DNA of 64,000 nt. It comes from Pseudomonas sp. DNDY-54. GTDB lineage: Bacteria > Pseudomonadota > Gammaproteobacteria > Pseudomonadales > Pseudomonadaceae. The translations under genes and the position numbers were made by a program. The stretch is from positions 4,092,001 through 4,156,000 of the forward strand of contig NZ_CP082271.1 of assembly GCF_019880365.1 (NCBI RefSeq), written 5' to 3'. The notes under the pieces were generated by a model. It searched no databases. It was given only the letters and a program-made list of their open reading frames with translations, and was not told the origin of the DNA. Positions within the stretch are counted from its first letter, which is position 1, and the number at the start of each line of letters is the position of its first letter. Of this stretch, positions 7,148 through 16,103 are shown piece by piece.

Positions 7148-9370
7148 ATGAAAGCGCTCGGCAAGATCCTGGGCCTGGTAATCCTCGGGTTGCTGCTGCT
7201 CATCGTCGCATTGGGCTTCGCCCTGACTCATCTGTTCGATCCCAACGACTACAAGGACGAAATCCGCGCGCTTGCCCGCGATAAGGCCGGCCTCGAACTC
7301 AGCATCGATGGCGACATTGGCTGGAGCCTGTTCCCCTGGCTTGGCCTGGAGCTGCACGACACCACGTTGGCGAGCGCACGCACCCCTGATCAGCCCTTCG
7401 CTGATTTGCGCATGCTGGGCCTATCCGTCCGCGTGTTGCCGCTGTTCAGTCGCGAAGTGCAAATGAGCGACATCACCCTCAATGGGCTCAACCTGACCCT
7501 GGCTCGCGACGAGAATGGCAGGGGCAATTGGGAAGGCGTCGGTCAGCCGGCCGCCAGTGAAACGCAGCCGGATAATGTGCCAGCAGAGCCGGACGAGGCA
7601 CCCGCCGAAGAACCGCAAACCGATTCCACCCGGCGTCCGCTACGCCTGGACATCGACAGCCTGACCATCAGCGATGCGCGTGTGACCTACCACGACGCCA
7701 AAAGCAGCCAGCAATTCAGCGCTGAGGGTATCGAACTGACCACGGGAGCGATTCGCGAAGCCACGTCGATCCCCGTCAAGCTCAACGCCTTCTTCGGAAG
7801 CAACCAGCCGGTGATGCGCGCCCGAACGGAGCTGCAGGCCGCGTTGCGCTTTGACAACAAGCTGCAGCGCTATCAACTCGAAGACCTACGATTGAGCGGA
7901 GAGGCTTCCGGCGAGCCGCTGCACGGCAAGACCCTAACCTTCAGCGCGCAAGGTCAATTGCTGGCCGATCTGCCCGCGGACATCGCGGAGTGGACCAGCC
8001 TCAAGTTCACCGCCAATCAGTTGCGTGGACTTGGCGAGCTGAAGGTGCGCAACCTCCAAGAGGAACCGAAGCTCGCTGGGGCGTTGTCGATCGCCGAGTT
8101 CAACCTGCGCGAATTCCTTGAGAGCGTCGGCCAGCAGCTTCCTCCCATGGCAGATAGCCGCGTCCTGAGCAAAGCCGAACTGGTGACCCGCCTGGCAGGC
8201 ACCGCGACCAGCCTGACGTTCGAAGAACTCACGCTGAAGCTCGATGGCAGCACCTTCACCGGCACCGCCGCGGTCAGTGACTTCGCCAAGCAGGCGCTGC
8301 GCGTAGACCTGAAGGGCGACCAACTGGATCTCGATCGTTACCTGCCACCGCCGAGCAAGGAAGATTCGGCCGGCGCGGCGCGCCAGAGTGAAGTCGACGC
8401 CACCGAAGCAGCAGTGATCGGTAGTGGCACCACACCCTTGCCGGACAAACCCACCCAGCAGGCATGGAGCGAGGAATCGGTCCTGCCGATCAGCACCCTG
8501 CGCAGTCTTGACACGCGGATTAACGTGACCATTGGCAGCCTCACCGCCATGCAGATGCCGTTCGACAGTTTCGCAGTCAAGGCACGTACAGCTGGCGGTT
8601 TGCTGACGCTTGAAGAACTCCGCGGGGGCCTCTATAACGGTCGTTTGGAAGCATCGGCCAGCCTCGATGTCCGACCTCAGGCGCCGTTGATAACCGCTCA
8701 GACTCGCATCGCGAGGGTCCCGGTCGAGCGTCTGCTGCAAAGCCAGGGCGAGAAGGTCGTGATCAAGGGCCTGCTCAACCTGGACGGCGACATCCGAACC
8801 CAGGGCAACAGCCAGAAAGCCTGGATCGACAACCTCAACGGCAAGATCGGCTTCATTATCGACAACGGCATCCTCGTTGACGCCAACCTCGAGCAGCAAG
8901 TGTGCCGCGCCATCGCAACCCTCAATCGCAAGCCGCTGACCAGCGACCCTCGCAGCCAGGACACGCCGTTCCGAGAGCTGAAAGGCAACCTGACCCTGCG
9001 TAACGGCGTCGCCAGCAATCCGGACCTCAAGGCAAGCATTCCGGGCCTGACGGTAAACGGTAACGGTGATGTCGACCTGCGCGTGCTGGGCATGGATTAC
9101 CGCATAGGCATTCTCATCGAGGGCGACAAGGGCGACATGCCAGACCCGGCGTGCTCGGTCAACGAACGCTATGTCGGTATCGAATGGCCGCTACGCTGCC
9201 GCGGTCCGCTGGAACTGGGCGCCAAGGCCTGCCGCTTCGACAAGGACGGCCTCGGCAAGATCGCCGCCAAACTCGCCGGTGAGAAACTCAACGAGACCAT
9301 CGAAGAAAAGCTGGGCGATAAAATCAGTCCGGACCTGAAAGACGCGCTCAAGGGGCTGTTCAACCGATGA
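7148..9370 (+). CDS. asmA: AsmA family protein
   Basis: A 740-residue inner-membrane-anchored protein with one N-terminal membrane helix (residues ~7-27, GLVILGLLLLIVALGFALTH) followed by the AsmA N-terminal signature FDPNDYKDEI and IDGDIGWSLFPWLG. The long periplasmic region carries the AsmA-C repeats; a Pro/Glu-rich linker lies around residue 145-160. AsmA-like proteins are repeated-beta-groove family members implicated in outer-membrane lipid homeostasis (established knowledge for the family). The start is at 7148 after the -10-like TATACT at 7105-7110; the open frame before it is not used. The stop TGA overlaps the mutY start (ATGA at 9367). Confidence 0.92.
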   Translation: MKALGKILGLVILGLLLLIVALGFALTHLFDPNDYKDEIRALARDKAGLELSIDGDIGWSLFPWLGLELHDTTLASARTPDQPFADLRMLGLSVRVLPLFSREVQMSDITLNGLNLTLARDENGRGNWEGVGQPAASETQPDNVPAEPDEAPAEEPQTDSTRRPLRLDIDSLTISDARVTYHDAKSSQQFSAEGIELTTGAIREATSIPVKLNAFFGSNQPVMRARTELQAALRFDNKLQRYQLEDLRLSGEASGEPLHGKTLTFSAQGQLLADLPADIAEWTSLKFTANQLRGLGELKVRNLQEEPKLAGALSIAEFNLREFLESVGQQLPPMADSRVLSKAELVTRLAGTATSLTFEELTLKLDGSTFTGTAAVSDFAKQALRVDLKGDQLDLDRYLPPPSKEDSAGAARQSEVDATEAAVIGSGTTPLPDKPTQQAWSEESVLPISTLRSLDTRINVTIGSLTAMQMPFDSFAVKARTAGGLLTLEELRGGLYNGRLEASASLDVRPQAPLITAQTRIARVPVERLLQSQGEKVVIKGLLNLDGDIRTQGNSQKAWIDNLNGKIGFIIDNGILVDANLEQQVCRAIATLNRKPLTSDPRSQDTPFRELKGNLTLRNGVASNPDLKASIPGLTVNGNGDVDLRVLGMDYRIGILIEGDKGDMPDPACSVNERYVGIEWPLRCRGPLELGAKACRFDKDGLGKIAAKLAGEKLNETIEEKLGDKISPDLKDALKGLFNR

Positions 9371-10449
9371 GCTCGCATGTGCTGAGCGACATTCAGTTCG
9401 GTACAGCCGTTCTTGATTGGTTCGACCGCCACGGGCGGAAGGGGCTGCCCTGGCAGCAGGGCATCACGCCCTACCGCGTTTGGGTCTCTGAAATCATGCT
9501 GCAGCAAACGCAGGTCAGCACCGTGCTCGGCTACTTCGATCGTTTCATGGAAGCGCTGCCGACGGTTGAAGCACTGGCCGACGCTGCCGAAGACGAAGTG
9601 CTGCACTTGTGGACCGGTCTGGGCTACTACAGCCGCGCGCGCAACCTGCACAAGACCGCCAAGCTTGTCGTCTCCGAGCACGGCGGCGAGTTCCCACGGG
9701 ACGTCCACAAACTGGCCGAGCTACCGGGCATCGGCCGCTCTACAGCAGGCGCTATCGCCAGCCTGAGCATGGGGCTGCGCGCACCGATACTCGACGGCAA
9801 CGTCAAGCGAGTGTTGGCCCGCTACATCGCGCAGGACGGCTATCCAGGCGAACCGAAAGTCGCCAGGCAACTCTGGGCGCTAGCCGAGAGGCTAACGCCG
9901 CAAGCGCGGGTCAATCATTACACCCAGGCGATGATGGATCTCGGCGCAACGCTGTGTACGCGCAGCAGACCCAGCTGCCTCTTATGTCCATTAAAAGCCG
10001 GTTGCCGTGCCCATGTGCTCGGTCGCGAAACCGAGTTCCCCGCGCCCAAGCCGCGCAAGACACTGCCGCAAAAACGCACATTGATGCCGATGCTGGCTAA
10101 TCATGAGGGCGCGATTTTGCTCTACCGGCGGCCATCGACCGGTCTTTGGGGCGGTCTCTGGAGCTTGCCGGAACTGGATGACCTGACCGCGCTCGGTCCG
10201 CTCGCCGAGCGTCACGCCTTGCAGTTGCAGCAGCGCCGCGAGCTGCCCGCCCTCACGCACACCTTCAGTCATTTCCAGCTGGCTATCGAGCCTTGGTTGA
10301 TTAGAGTCAAGTCAGAAGAAGGCGCCGTGGCCGAGGCAGACTGGCTCTGGTATAACCTCGCCACCCCGCCGCGACTGGGGCTTGCCGCCCCCGTGAAGAC
10401 GCTGCTCAAGCGCGCCGCCGCCGAATTGAACGCAGGAGAGATGTCATGA
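9367..10449 (+). CDS. mutY: A/G-specific adenine glycosylase MutY
   Basis: A 360-residue base-excision repair enzyme that removes adenine mispaired with 8-oxoguanine. The catalytic glutamate is in SEIMLQQTQV, the helix-hairpin-helix in LPGIGRSTAGA and the catalytic aspartate in ILDGNVKRV. The [4Fe-4S] cluster ligands follow the exact C-x6-C-x2-C-x5-C spacing (CTRSRPSCLLCPLKAGC). The C-terminal NUDIX-like 8-oxoG recognition domain begins near residue 235 (LMPMLANHEGAILLYRRP). It overlaps asmA upstream and yggX downstream by 4 bases each (ATGA), so the three genes form one operon; mutY-yggX is a common oxidative-damage pair. Confidence 0.97.
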   Translation: MSSHVLSDIQFGTAVLDWFDRHGRKGLPWQQGITPYRVWVSEIMLQQTQVSTVLGYFDRFMEALPTVEALADAAEDEVLHLWTGLGYYSRARNLHKTAKLVVSEHGGEFPRDVHKLAELPGIGRSTAGAIASLSMGLRAPILDGNVKRVLARYIAQDGYPGEPKVARQLWALAERLTPQARVNHYTQAMMDLGATLCTRSRPSCLLCPLKAGCRAHVLGRETEFPAPKPRKTLPQKRTLMPMLANHEGAILLYRRPSTGLWGGLWSLPELDDLTALGPLAERHALQLQQRRELPALTHTFSHFQLAIEPWLIRVKSEEGAVAEADWLWYNLATPPRLGLAAPVKTLLKRAAAELNAGEMS

Positions 10450-10718
10450 CCCGCACCGTGAACTGCCGCAAGTACAAAGAAGAGCTCCCCGGACTGGAGC
10501 GCCCACCCTACCCCGGCGCCAAAGGCGAAGATATCTACAACAACGTATCGAAGAAGGCCTGGGACGACTGGCAGAAGCACCAGACCATGCTGATCAACGA
10601 GCGTCGGTTGAACATGATGAACGCCGAGGATCGCAAATTCCTGCAGGGCGAAATGGACAAATACCTATCTGGCGAAGAATACGCCCAGGCCGAAGGTTAC
10701 GTACCGCCGAGCGAGTGA
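10446..10718 (+). CDS. yggX: Fe(2+)-trafficking / oxidative damage protection protein YggX
   Basis: A 90-residue cytoplasmic protein beginning MTRTVNCRKYKEELPGLERPPYPG, with the conserved early cysteine and EDIYNNVSKKAWDDWQKHQTM block. YggX proteins protect Fe-S enzymes from oxidative damage and are linked to iron trafficking. The ATG at 10446 overlaps the mutY stop (ATGTCATGA), preceded by GCAGGAGAG as ribosome binding site inside the mutY end. The coupling to an Fe-S cluster repair glycosylase fits an oxidative-stress function. Length and ending (YVPPSE) are typical of Pseudomonas YggX. Confidence 0.96.
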   Translation: MTRTVNCRKYKEELPGLERPPYPGAKGEDIYNNVSKKAWDDWQKHQTMLINERRLNMMNAEDRKFLQGEMDKYLSGEEYAQAEGYVPPSE

Positions 10719-10850
10719 CCTGCCGCATCGGAGCGCTCCACAGTAATACGCGAGGCCCGTTAGGGGCGGCCGTCTCGCTGCCCGCGTGGCTCGCCAGGTC
10801 GCATCACAACGCTAAACGCCCGTTCTGGCTAAATATTTTCCAGGGCGCGC

Positions 10851-10879
10851 TTGACAGGCAAAAGCCAAATCCGTCTAAT
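10851..10879 (+). promoter_or_regulatory. tRNA-Phe promoter
   Basis: TTGACA (10851-10856) is a perfect -35 hexamer; 17 bp later TCTAAT (10874-10879) can serve as -10. A GC-rich discriminator (GCGCCCC) follows directly before the tRNA, as in stringently controlled stable-RNA promoters. Confidence 0.75.
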
Positions 10880-10890
10880 AGCGCCCCGTT

Positions 10891-10966
10891 GCCCAGGTAG
10901 CTCAGTCGGTAGAGCAGGGGATTGAAAATCCCCGTGTCGGCGGTTCGATTCCGTCCCTGGGCACCA
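10891..10966 (+). tRNA. tRNA-Phe (GAA)
   Basis: A 76-nt tRNA with encoded CCA. The acceptor stem pairs GCCCAGG with CCTGGGC, the D-loop contains AGCTCAGTCGGTAGAGC, the anticodon stem is GGGGA/TCCCC around the loop TTGAAAA (anticodon GAA at 10924-10926), and the T-arm carries GGTTCGATTCC. It has its own promoter upstream and a terminator about 50 bp downstream, so it is a monocistronic gene. Confidence 0.97.
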
Positions 10967-11014
10967 TCTATTAATTTCAGGTGGTGCCAAAACCACCCGA
11001 AAGCCCACAAGAAG

Positions 11015-11036
11015 CCCGCCTAGTGCGGGTTTTTTG
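11015..11036 (+). terminator. Intrinsic terminator after tRNA-Phe
   Basis: CCCGC (11015-11019) pairs with GCGGG (11025-11029) around a 5-nt loop and is followed by TTTTTT. It is correctly placed to end the tRNA-Phe transcript. Confidence 0.8.
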
Positions 11037-11457
11037 TTGTCTGCGTTTTGCCCTCTGTGGGTCTGCGAGGCTCAATGGGGGCATATTTGGGGGCAAAAGC
11101 GCTGGCTGTTCTTGAGAGGTCAGCGCGCAAGAGTAGGTTTTGACTGCGCCAAACCTGCCCATTGTCTTCGCAGCGCTGCAACCTTGCCCGAGATGACCAG
11201 CGTCGGAATTTTCATGGCCGGCCGCTGGGGAAACGGCAGACCCACGCAATCCGAGTGCACCGCGCTAACCGGAACGTGTTGATCGTACGCCGCTCCTGAC
11301 GGCCCCGCTCCCACCACGCCAACGCCCATTTCCGGGCGCCTCGTTTATCTCGGGAGTATTTGGCAGCGAATCACCGTCTACCCTTCTGTTAACACATTTG
11401 CTTCGGGAGCCACCGCGCGTTTCCGTCCCACTCGCCAGTCAGAGGCCAGAAAGACAC
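11037..11457. other. 421-bp gap downstream of tRNA-Phe, possible integration scar
   Basis: No convincing gene is present; short open frames on both strands lack a ribosome binding site and recognisable content. Two copies of TGGGGGCA (11076-11083 and 11088-11095) occur 12 bp apart shortly after the tRNA, a pattern often found next to tRNA-site integrase genes. No integrase remnant is readable. The end of the gap holds the leader of the BCCT transporter gene. Confidence 0.4.
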
Positions 11458-13515
11458 ATGGAAGCAGACAAGAAGCTACCCAGGTCCATCATCCTGTTCC
11501 CCGTATTCATTCCAGCGGTGGTCGTTACGCTGCTGCTAGTAGTCGGCACGATCAGTAATCCTGAATTGGCGGGGGAGGTGTTCAGCTCGACGCTGGCATT
11601 CATCACGACCAACTTTGGCTGGTTCTACATGCTCTCGGTGGCCTTCTTTCTGGTCTTCATCGTGGGCATCGCGATGACGCCCTGGGGCAGCATCAAGCTC
11701 GGGCCTGACCACGCCGAGCCGCAGTACAGCTTTCCGGCCTGGTTCGCCATGCTGTTTTCCGCCGGTTACGGCATCGCGTTGTTGTTCTTCGGCGTCGCCG
11801 AGCCGGTCCTGCATTACGCCTCACCGCCAGCGGGTGCGGCAGAAACCGTTGATTCGGCCAAGCAGGCGATGCAGATCGCTTTCTTCCACTGGGGCTTTCA
11901 TATCTGGGCGATCTACGGCCTGACTGGCTTAGTGCTGGCGTACTTCTCGTTCCGTCATGGCTTGCCGCTGTCGATGCGTTCGGCGCTCTACCCGATCATT
12001 GGCGAACGCATCTATGGGCCGATCGGGCATGTGGTGGATGTCTTCGCGATTCTGGGCACGCTGTTCGGTATCGCGACAACGCTTGGCTTGTCGGTCACTC
12101 AGATCAATGCCGGCATCAATTACCTCTGGCCATCGATACCGATCAGCATCAACGTGCAGATCATCGCCATCGCGCTCATCACGGGTCTGGCGATCTGCTC
12201 GGTGGTCGCCGGCCTCGACAAGGGCGTGAAGAACCTGTCGCTGCTTAACATGATCCTGGCGATCGGGCTCATGCTGTTCGTGTTTCTGGTCGGCCCAAGC
12301 ATCTTCATTCTCGAGACCTTCCTGCAGAACACCGGCAGCTACCTGAACAACATCATCGAGCGGACGTTCAACCTGCAGGCCTACAGCCGCAGCGACTGGA
12401 TCGGCAACTGGACGCTGTTCATCTTCGGTTGGACGATCGCGTGGTCGCCCTTCGTGGGGCTGTTTATCGCGAAGATCAGCCGTGGCAGGACCATCCGCCA
12501 GTTCGTCTTCGGCGTGATGTTCGTGCCCACCATGTTTACCTTTCTCTGGTTCTCGGTGTTCGGCGATACCGCCTTGCACCTGATCATGGTCGAAGGCTAT
12601 ACGTCGCTGATCGGCGATGTGCAGGCGGACAACGCCATCGCGCTGTTCAAACTGTTCGAACTGCTGCCGATGACGTCCATCGCGTCGTTCCTCGCGGTGG
12701 TGCTGATCATCACGTTCTTTGTCACGTCCTCGGACTCCGGCTCCCTGGTTATCGACTCGCTGGCCGCTGGCGGTGCACTGCGTACCCCGGTGTGGCAACG
12801 GGTGTTCTGGGCCAGTATCGAGGGCGTAGTCGCGTCTGCTTTGCTCTTGGCGGGTGGCCTCAGCGCGCTGCAAACCATGACGATCGCCAGTGCCCTGCCC
12901 TTCGCCATCATCATGATGATCGCCGCGCTTGGCATGTGGCGTGCGCTGGTGATCGAAGGACACCACGAAACCAGCCTGCAAAGCCATATGCAGGGCAGCC
13001 GACTGGCAAGCAATGCCGGCCCCGGGCTCTGGAAGAAGCGGCTGGCGGGGATGGTCAGCTTCCCGACCCGGGAAAACGTCGACAGCTTCATGAGCAGCAC
13101 CGTGCTCAAGGCCATGCGACGGGTGCAGCGCGAGCTCAGCGGCCAGGAATGGAGTGCCGAAGTGCATACCGACGAGGCCCACTCACGGCTCTATCTGGAA
13201 GTTATCAAGGACGACCAGGTGGACTTCATCTACGAGATCCGCGCGGTCGGTTACGCCATGCCTGCTTTCGCCCTGTCCGAAGGACCCGAGGCCGATGAGC
13301 AGTACTACCGCGCCGAGGTCTTCCTGCGCCGTGGTGGTCAGCACTACGACATTTATGGCTATGACCAAGCGGACATCATCAGTGACATCCTCGATCAGTT
13401 CGAGAAGTACCTGCACTTTTTGCACATCTCGCCGGGGAGCCTCCCGTGGAAGATGGCAGAACACGACGAGATGCTCACAGACGATCCGGAGCTGCCCAAA
13501 CCCGACCCGTCATAA
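11458..13515 (+). CDS. BCCT family betaine/choline/carnitine transporter
   Basis: A 685-residue inner-membrane transporter with about 12 hydrophobic segments, first at residues ~12-32. The family signature region GWTIAWSPFVGLFIAKISRG lies around residues 325-345. These carriers take up quaternary ammonium compounds such as choline or glycine betaine, coupled to Na+ or H+. The C-terminal ~170 residues after MWRALVIEGHHETSL are cytoplasmic and charged, the length seen in BetT/BetS-like osmoregulated members (established knowledge), so activity control by osmolarity is plausible. The start is the ATG at 11458 after AGAGG; the TTG-initiated extension at 11398 has no support. It stands alone; a stem-loop follows its stop. 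Confidence 0.93.
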   Translation: MEADKKLPRSIILFPVFIPAVVVTLLLVVGTISNPELAGEVFSSTLAFITTNFGWFYMLSVAFFLVFIVGIAMTPWGSIKLGPDHAEPQYSFPAWFAMLFSAGYGIALLFFGVAEPVLHYASPPAGAAETVDSAKQAMQIAFFHWGFHIWAIYGLTGLVLAYFSFRHGLPLSMRSALYPIIGERIYGPIGHVVDVFAILGTLFGIATTLGLSVTQINAGINYLWPSIPISINVQIIAIALITGLAICSVVAGLDKGVKNLSLLNMILAIGLMLFVFLVGPSIFILETFLQNTGSYLNNIIERTFNLQAYSRSDWIGNWTLFIFGWTIAWSPFVGLFIAKISRGRTIRQFVFGVMFVPTMFTFLWFSVFGDTALHLIMVEGYTSLIGDVQADNAIALFKLFELLPMTSIASFLAVVLIITFFVTSSDSGSLVIDSLAAGGALRTPVWQRVFWASIEGVVASALLLAGGLSALQTMTIASALPFAIIMMIAALGMWRALVIEGHHETSLQSHMQGSRLASNAGPGLWKKRLAGMVSFPTRENVDSFMSSTVLKAMRRVQRELSGQEWSAEVHTDEAHSRLYLEVIKDDQVDFIYEIRAVGYAMPAFALSEGPEADEQYYRAEVFLRRGGQHYDIYGYDQADIISDILDQFEKYLHFLHISPGSLPWKMAEHDEMLTDDPELPKPDPS

Positions 13516-13530
13516 CGCAGAAAATGTGGT

Positions 13531-13553
13531 GCCGGGAATCTCGAATTCCCGGC
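13531..13553 (+). terminator. Stem-loop after the BCCT gene
   Basis: GCCGGGAAT (13531-13539) pairs perfectly with ATTCCCGGC (13545-13553) around a 5-nt loop, 16 bp after the transporter stop codon. There is no T-run, so it is either a weak or factor-assisted terminator, or a transcript-end stabiliser. Confidence 0.5.
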
Positions 13554-13801
13554 GAGCATCCTGTGCCGTGCCGATCCCGTTTCGCGCACATCACGTCATT
13601 TTCATCTATATAGATAGAGGCGTACCGACGGCAAGCGAAGCGTGAACGGTCAGTCACATAGCTCAGATTGGCGCCGCGCTTGGCGCATGCCCCCACCCAT
13701 GCTAGGTTTGCGCCTCGCCAGGAGGGCGAGCAGTTGGCCGGAGCGCAATTTACATAGAAATGGAGCAGGAGCAGCCCCCTGTTCCGAGAAGAGGAAGCTC
13801 A

Positions 13802-14575
13802 ATGGCCGAGGCCATACCCGCACTGGAAATCCGCAATCTGCACAAGCGCTACGGCGATCTGGAAGTTCTAAAAGGCATCTCGCTGACCGCTCGCGATGGT
13901 GACGTGATTTCCATCCTCGGCTCTTCCGGGTCCGGAAAATCCACATTTCTGCGTTGTATCAACCTGCTGGAGAACCCCAACGAGGGCGAAATTCTCGTGG
14001 CTGGCGAGCAGCTGCGCCTCAAGCGCGCCAAAGACGGCGACCTGGTCGCTGCGGACGCCAAGCAGATCAACCTGATGCGCAGCAAGCTGGGCTTCGTGTT
14101 CCAGAATTTTAATCTCTGGCCGCACATGAGCGTGCTCGACAACATCATCGAGGCGCCGCGCCGTGTGCTGGGGCAGAGCAAAGCCGAAGCCATCGAAACG
14201 GCTGAGGCACTGCTGGCCAAGGTCGGAATTGCCGACAAGCGCCACGTTTATCCGAATCAGCTATCCGGCGGCCAGCAACAGCGCGCTGCAATCGCGCGCA
14301 CCCTGGCCATGCAGCCCAAGGTAATCCTGTTCGACGAGCCCACCTCGGCTCTCGATCCGGAAATGGTACAAGAAGTGCTTGCAGTGATCCGGTCGCTGGC
14401 CGATGAGGGTCGGACCATGCTGCTGGTCACGCACGAAATGAACTTCGCCAAGCAGGTTTCCAGTGAAGTGGTGTTTTTGCACCAGGGCCTGGTCGAAGAG
14501 CAAGGAACGCCGGAGCAGGTGTTCGACAACCCCCAATCGGCACGCTGTAAACAGTTCATGTCCAGCCATCGCTAA
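13802..14575 (+). CDS. Polar amino-acid ABC transporter, ATP-binding protein
   Basis: A 257-residue ATPase of the HisP/ArtP type that powers import of basic or polar amino acids. Walker A is GSSGSGKST, the Q-loop FVFQNFNLWPHM, the ABC signature LSGGQQQRAAIARTLA, Walker B VILFDEPTSALDPE and the switch histidine is in LLVTHEMNFA. The start is the ATG at 13802 after the good site GAGGAAG; the upstream ATG at 13760 adds 14 residues unlike the family. It is the first gene of a four-gene set with the binding protein directly behind (14 bp) and two permeases. Histidine/arginine/lysine as substrate is an inference from resemblance to Aot/His systems. Confidence 0.95.
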   Translation: MAEAIPALEIRNLHKRYGDLEVLKGISLTARDGDVISILGSSGSGKSTFLRCINLLENPNEGEILVAGEQLRLKRAKDGDLVAADAKQINLMRSKLGFVFQNFNLWPHMSVLDNIIEAPRRVLGQSKAEAIETAEALLAKVGIADKRHVYPNQLSGGQQQRAAIARTLAMQPKVILFDEPTSALDPEMVQEVLAVIRSLADEGRTMLLVTHEMNFAKQVSSEVVFLHQGLVEEQGTPEQVFDNPQSARCKQFMSSHR

Positions 14576-14589
14576 TGGAGCAACACCGC

Positions 14590-15345
14590 ATGAAAAGCTA
14601 TAAGAAGATTCTGCTGACTGCCGCCGCCACCCTGATGCTCGGCGCCAACGCCATTGCCGCTGAAAAATTGCGAATCGGCACCGAAGGTGCTTACCCACCG
14701 TTCAACCTGATTGACGCCAGCGGCCAGGTGGTCGGATTCGACCTCGACATCGCCCACGCCCTTTGCGCCAAGATGGAGGTGGAATGCGAAGTGGTGACCT
14801 CCGATTGGGACGGCATCATTCCCGCCCTCAACGCCGGCAAGTTCGATTTCCTCGCCGCGTCCATGTCGGTAACCGAAGAGCGCAAGAACGCGGTCGATTT
14901 CACCGATCACTACTACACCAACAAGCTGCAGTTCGTGGCACCTAAGTCGGTGGACTTCAAAACCGACGAAAGCTATCTGGAAGGCAAGACCATCGGCGCC
15001 CAGCGCGCGACCATCGCCGGGACCTGGCTGGAAGACAACCTGGACGGCGTCGTCGACATCAAACTCTATGACACTCAGGAAAATGCCTACCTGGACCTGG
15101 CTTCGGGCCGTGTCGATGGCATCCTGGCTGACTCCTTTGTGCAGTGGGAGTGGCTCAAGAGCGATGCTGGCAAGAATTTCGAATTCAAAGGTGAGCCGGT
15201 ATTCGACAACGACAAGATCGCCATCGCCGTACGCAAGGGCAATGACGAACTGCGTGAGAAGCTGAACAAGGCGTTGGATGAAATCAGAGCTGACGGCACC
15301 TACGAGAAGCTGAACGCCAAGTACTTCCCTTTCGACATTTATTGA
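14590..15345 (+). CDS. Polar amino-acid ABC transporter, periplasmic binding protein
   Basis: A 251-residue solute-binding family 3 protein. The signal peptide spans residues 1-22 (ends ANAIAA). The mature N-terminus EKLRIGTEGAYPPFNLID, then GFDLDIAHALCAKM, SDWDGIIPALNAGKFD and VDFTDHYYTNK are classic for HisJ/ArgT/AotJ-type proteins binding basic amino acids. The start at 14590 gives a normal signal peptide with lysines in the n-region. It lies between the ATPase and permease genes of the same transporter. A terminator-like hairpin directly after its stop probably lowers expression of the permeases relative to this abundant periplasmic component, a familiar arrangement. Confidence 0.95.
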   Translation: MKSYKKILLTAAATLMLGANAIAAEKLRIGTEGAYPPFNLIDASGQVVGFDLDIAHALCAKMEVECEVVTSDWDGIIPALNAGKFDFLAASMSVTEERKNAVDFTDHYYTNKLQFVAPKSVDFKTDESYLEGKTIGAQRATIAGTWLEDNLDGVVDIKLYDTQENAYLDLASGRVDGILADSFVQWEWLKSDAGKNFEFKGEPVFDNDKIAIAVRKGNDELREKLNKALDEIRADGTYEKLNAKYFPFDIY

Positions 15346-15357
15346 TCCGTCTGAATC

Positions 15358-15392
15358 AAAGCCCGGCCGCCTGAACAGGTAGGTCGGGCTTT
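15358..15392 (+). terminator. Intra-operon hairpin between binding protein and permease genes
   Basis: AAAGCCCGGCC (15358-15368) faces GGTCGGGCTTT (15382-15392), an 11-bp imperfect stem, followed by GGTG then TTTG. It resembles a leaky terminator or processing hairpin that sets the excess of binding protein over membrane components. Confidence 0.6.
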
Positions 15393-15407
15393 GGTGTTTG
15401 AGCCCAT

Positions 15408-16103
15408 ATGATTCCCGACCTTCATGGATTCGGTCCGGCGTTGATCGCCGGCACCTGGATGACCATCCAGCTGGCCCTCGCAGCATTGGCCCTCGGCCTG
15501 GTGCTCGGCCTGCTCGGCGCACTCGCCAAGACTTCCCCGTTCGTCACCCTTCGCTGGGTGGGCGGCACTTACTCGACCATCGTACGCGGCGTACCCGAGC
15601 TGCTCTGGGTCCTGCTGATTTATTTCGGCACTATCAGTTTGATACGTGGCATTGGCGAGATCTTCGGGATTGAGAACCTCGCCCTCAGCCCCTTCGCCGC
15701 CGGCACCATTGCCCTCGGTCTTTGTTTCGGTGCTTATGCCACAGAGGTGTTCCGTGGCGCGTTATTGGCAATCCCCAAAGGCCACCGCGAAGCGGGGCTC
15801 GCGCTCGGGCTGGGAAAGCGTCGGATTTTCCTGAAGCTGATCCTGCCGCAGATGTGGCGATTGGCGCTGCCGGGGCTCGGTAACCTGTTCATGATCCTGA
15901 TGAAGGACACGGCGCTCGTCTCGGTCATCGGGCTCGAAGAAATCATGCGTACCTCGCAGATCGCCGTCACCGCGAGCAAGGAGCCCTTCACCTTCTTCGT
16001 AGTGGCTGCATGCATTTATCTGGGCCTGACCGTGATCGCCATGACAGGCATGTACTTCCTTGAAAGACGAGCGGGTCGTGGCTTTACGAGGAGCGCCGCA
16101 TGA
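15408..16103 (+). CDS. Polar amino-acid ABC transporter, permease subunit 1 (HisQ/AotQ-like)
   Basis: A 231-residue inner-membrane permease with about five membrane helices. The cytoplasmic EAA loop HREAGLALGLGKRRIFLKLI followed by LPQMWRLALPGLGN contacts the ATPase. Early residues MTIQLALAALALGLVLGLLG match the first helix of HisQ-type subunits. The ATG at 15408 is 62 bp after the binding-protein stop, past the hairpin. Its stop overlaps the next permease start (ATGA, 16100-16103), so the two permeases are translated together and presumably form the heterodimeric channel. Confidence 0.94.
   Translation: MIPDLHGFGPALIAGTWMTIQLALAALALGLVLGLLGALAKTSPFVTLRWVGGTYSTIVRGVPELLWVLLIYFGTISLIRGIGEIFGIENLALSPFAAGTIALGLCFGAYATEVFRGALLAIPKGHREAGLALGLGKRRIFLKLILPQMWRLALPGLGNLFMILMKDTALVSVIGLEEIMRTSQIAVTASKEPFTFFVVAACIYLGLTVIAMTGMYFLERRAGRGFTRSAA

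Noticed and set aside
7934..8899. 321-codon minus-strand frame opposite asmA
   Set aside because: Antisense shadow; the plus-strand gene is a well-recognised AsmA protein in an operon.
10804..11010. 68-codon minus-strand frame
   Set aside because: It covers tRNA-Phe on the opposite strand; the tRNA explains the sequence.
11034..11282. 82-codon plus-strand frame after tRNA-Phe
   Set aside because: It begins within the terminator T-run, has no ribosome site and no recognisable content.
11929..13182. 417-codon minus-strand frame opposite the BCCT transporter
   Set aside because: Highly charged His/Arg/Asp/Gln translation typical of an antisense shadow of a hydrophobic membrane protein gene.
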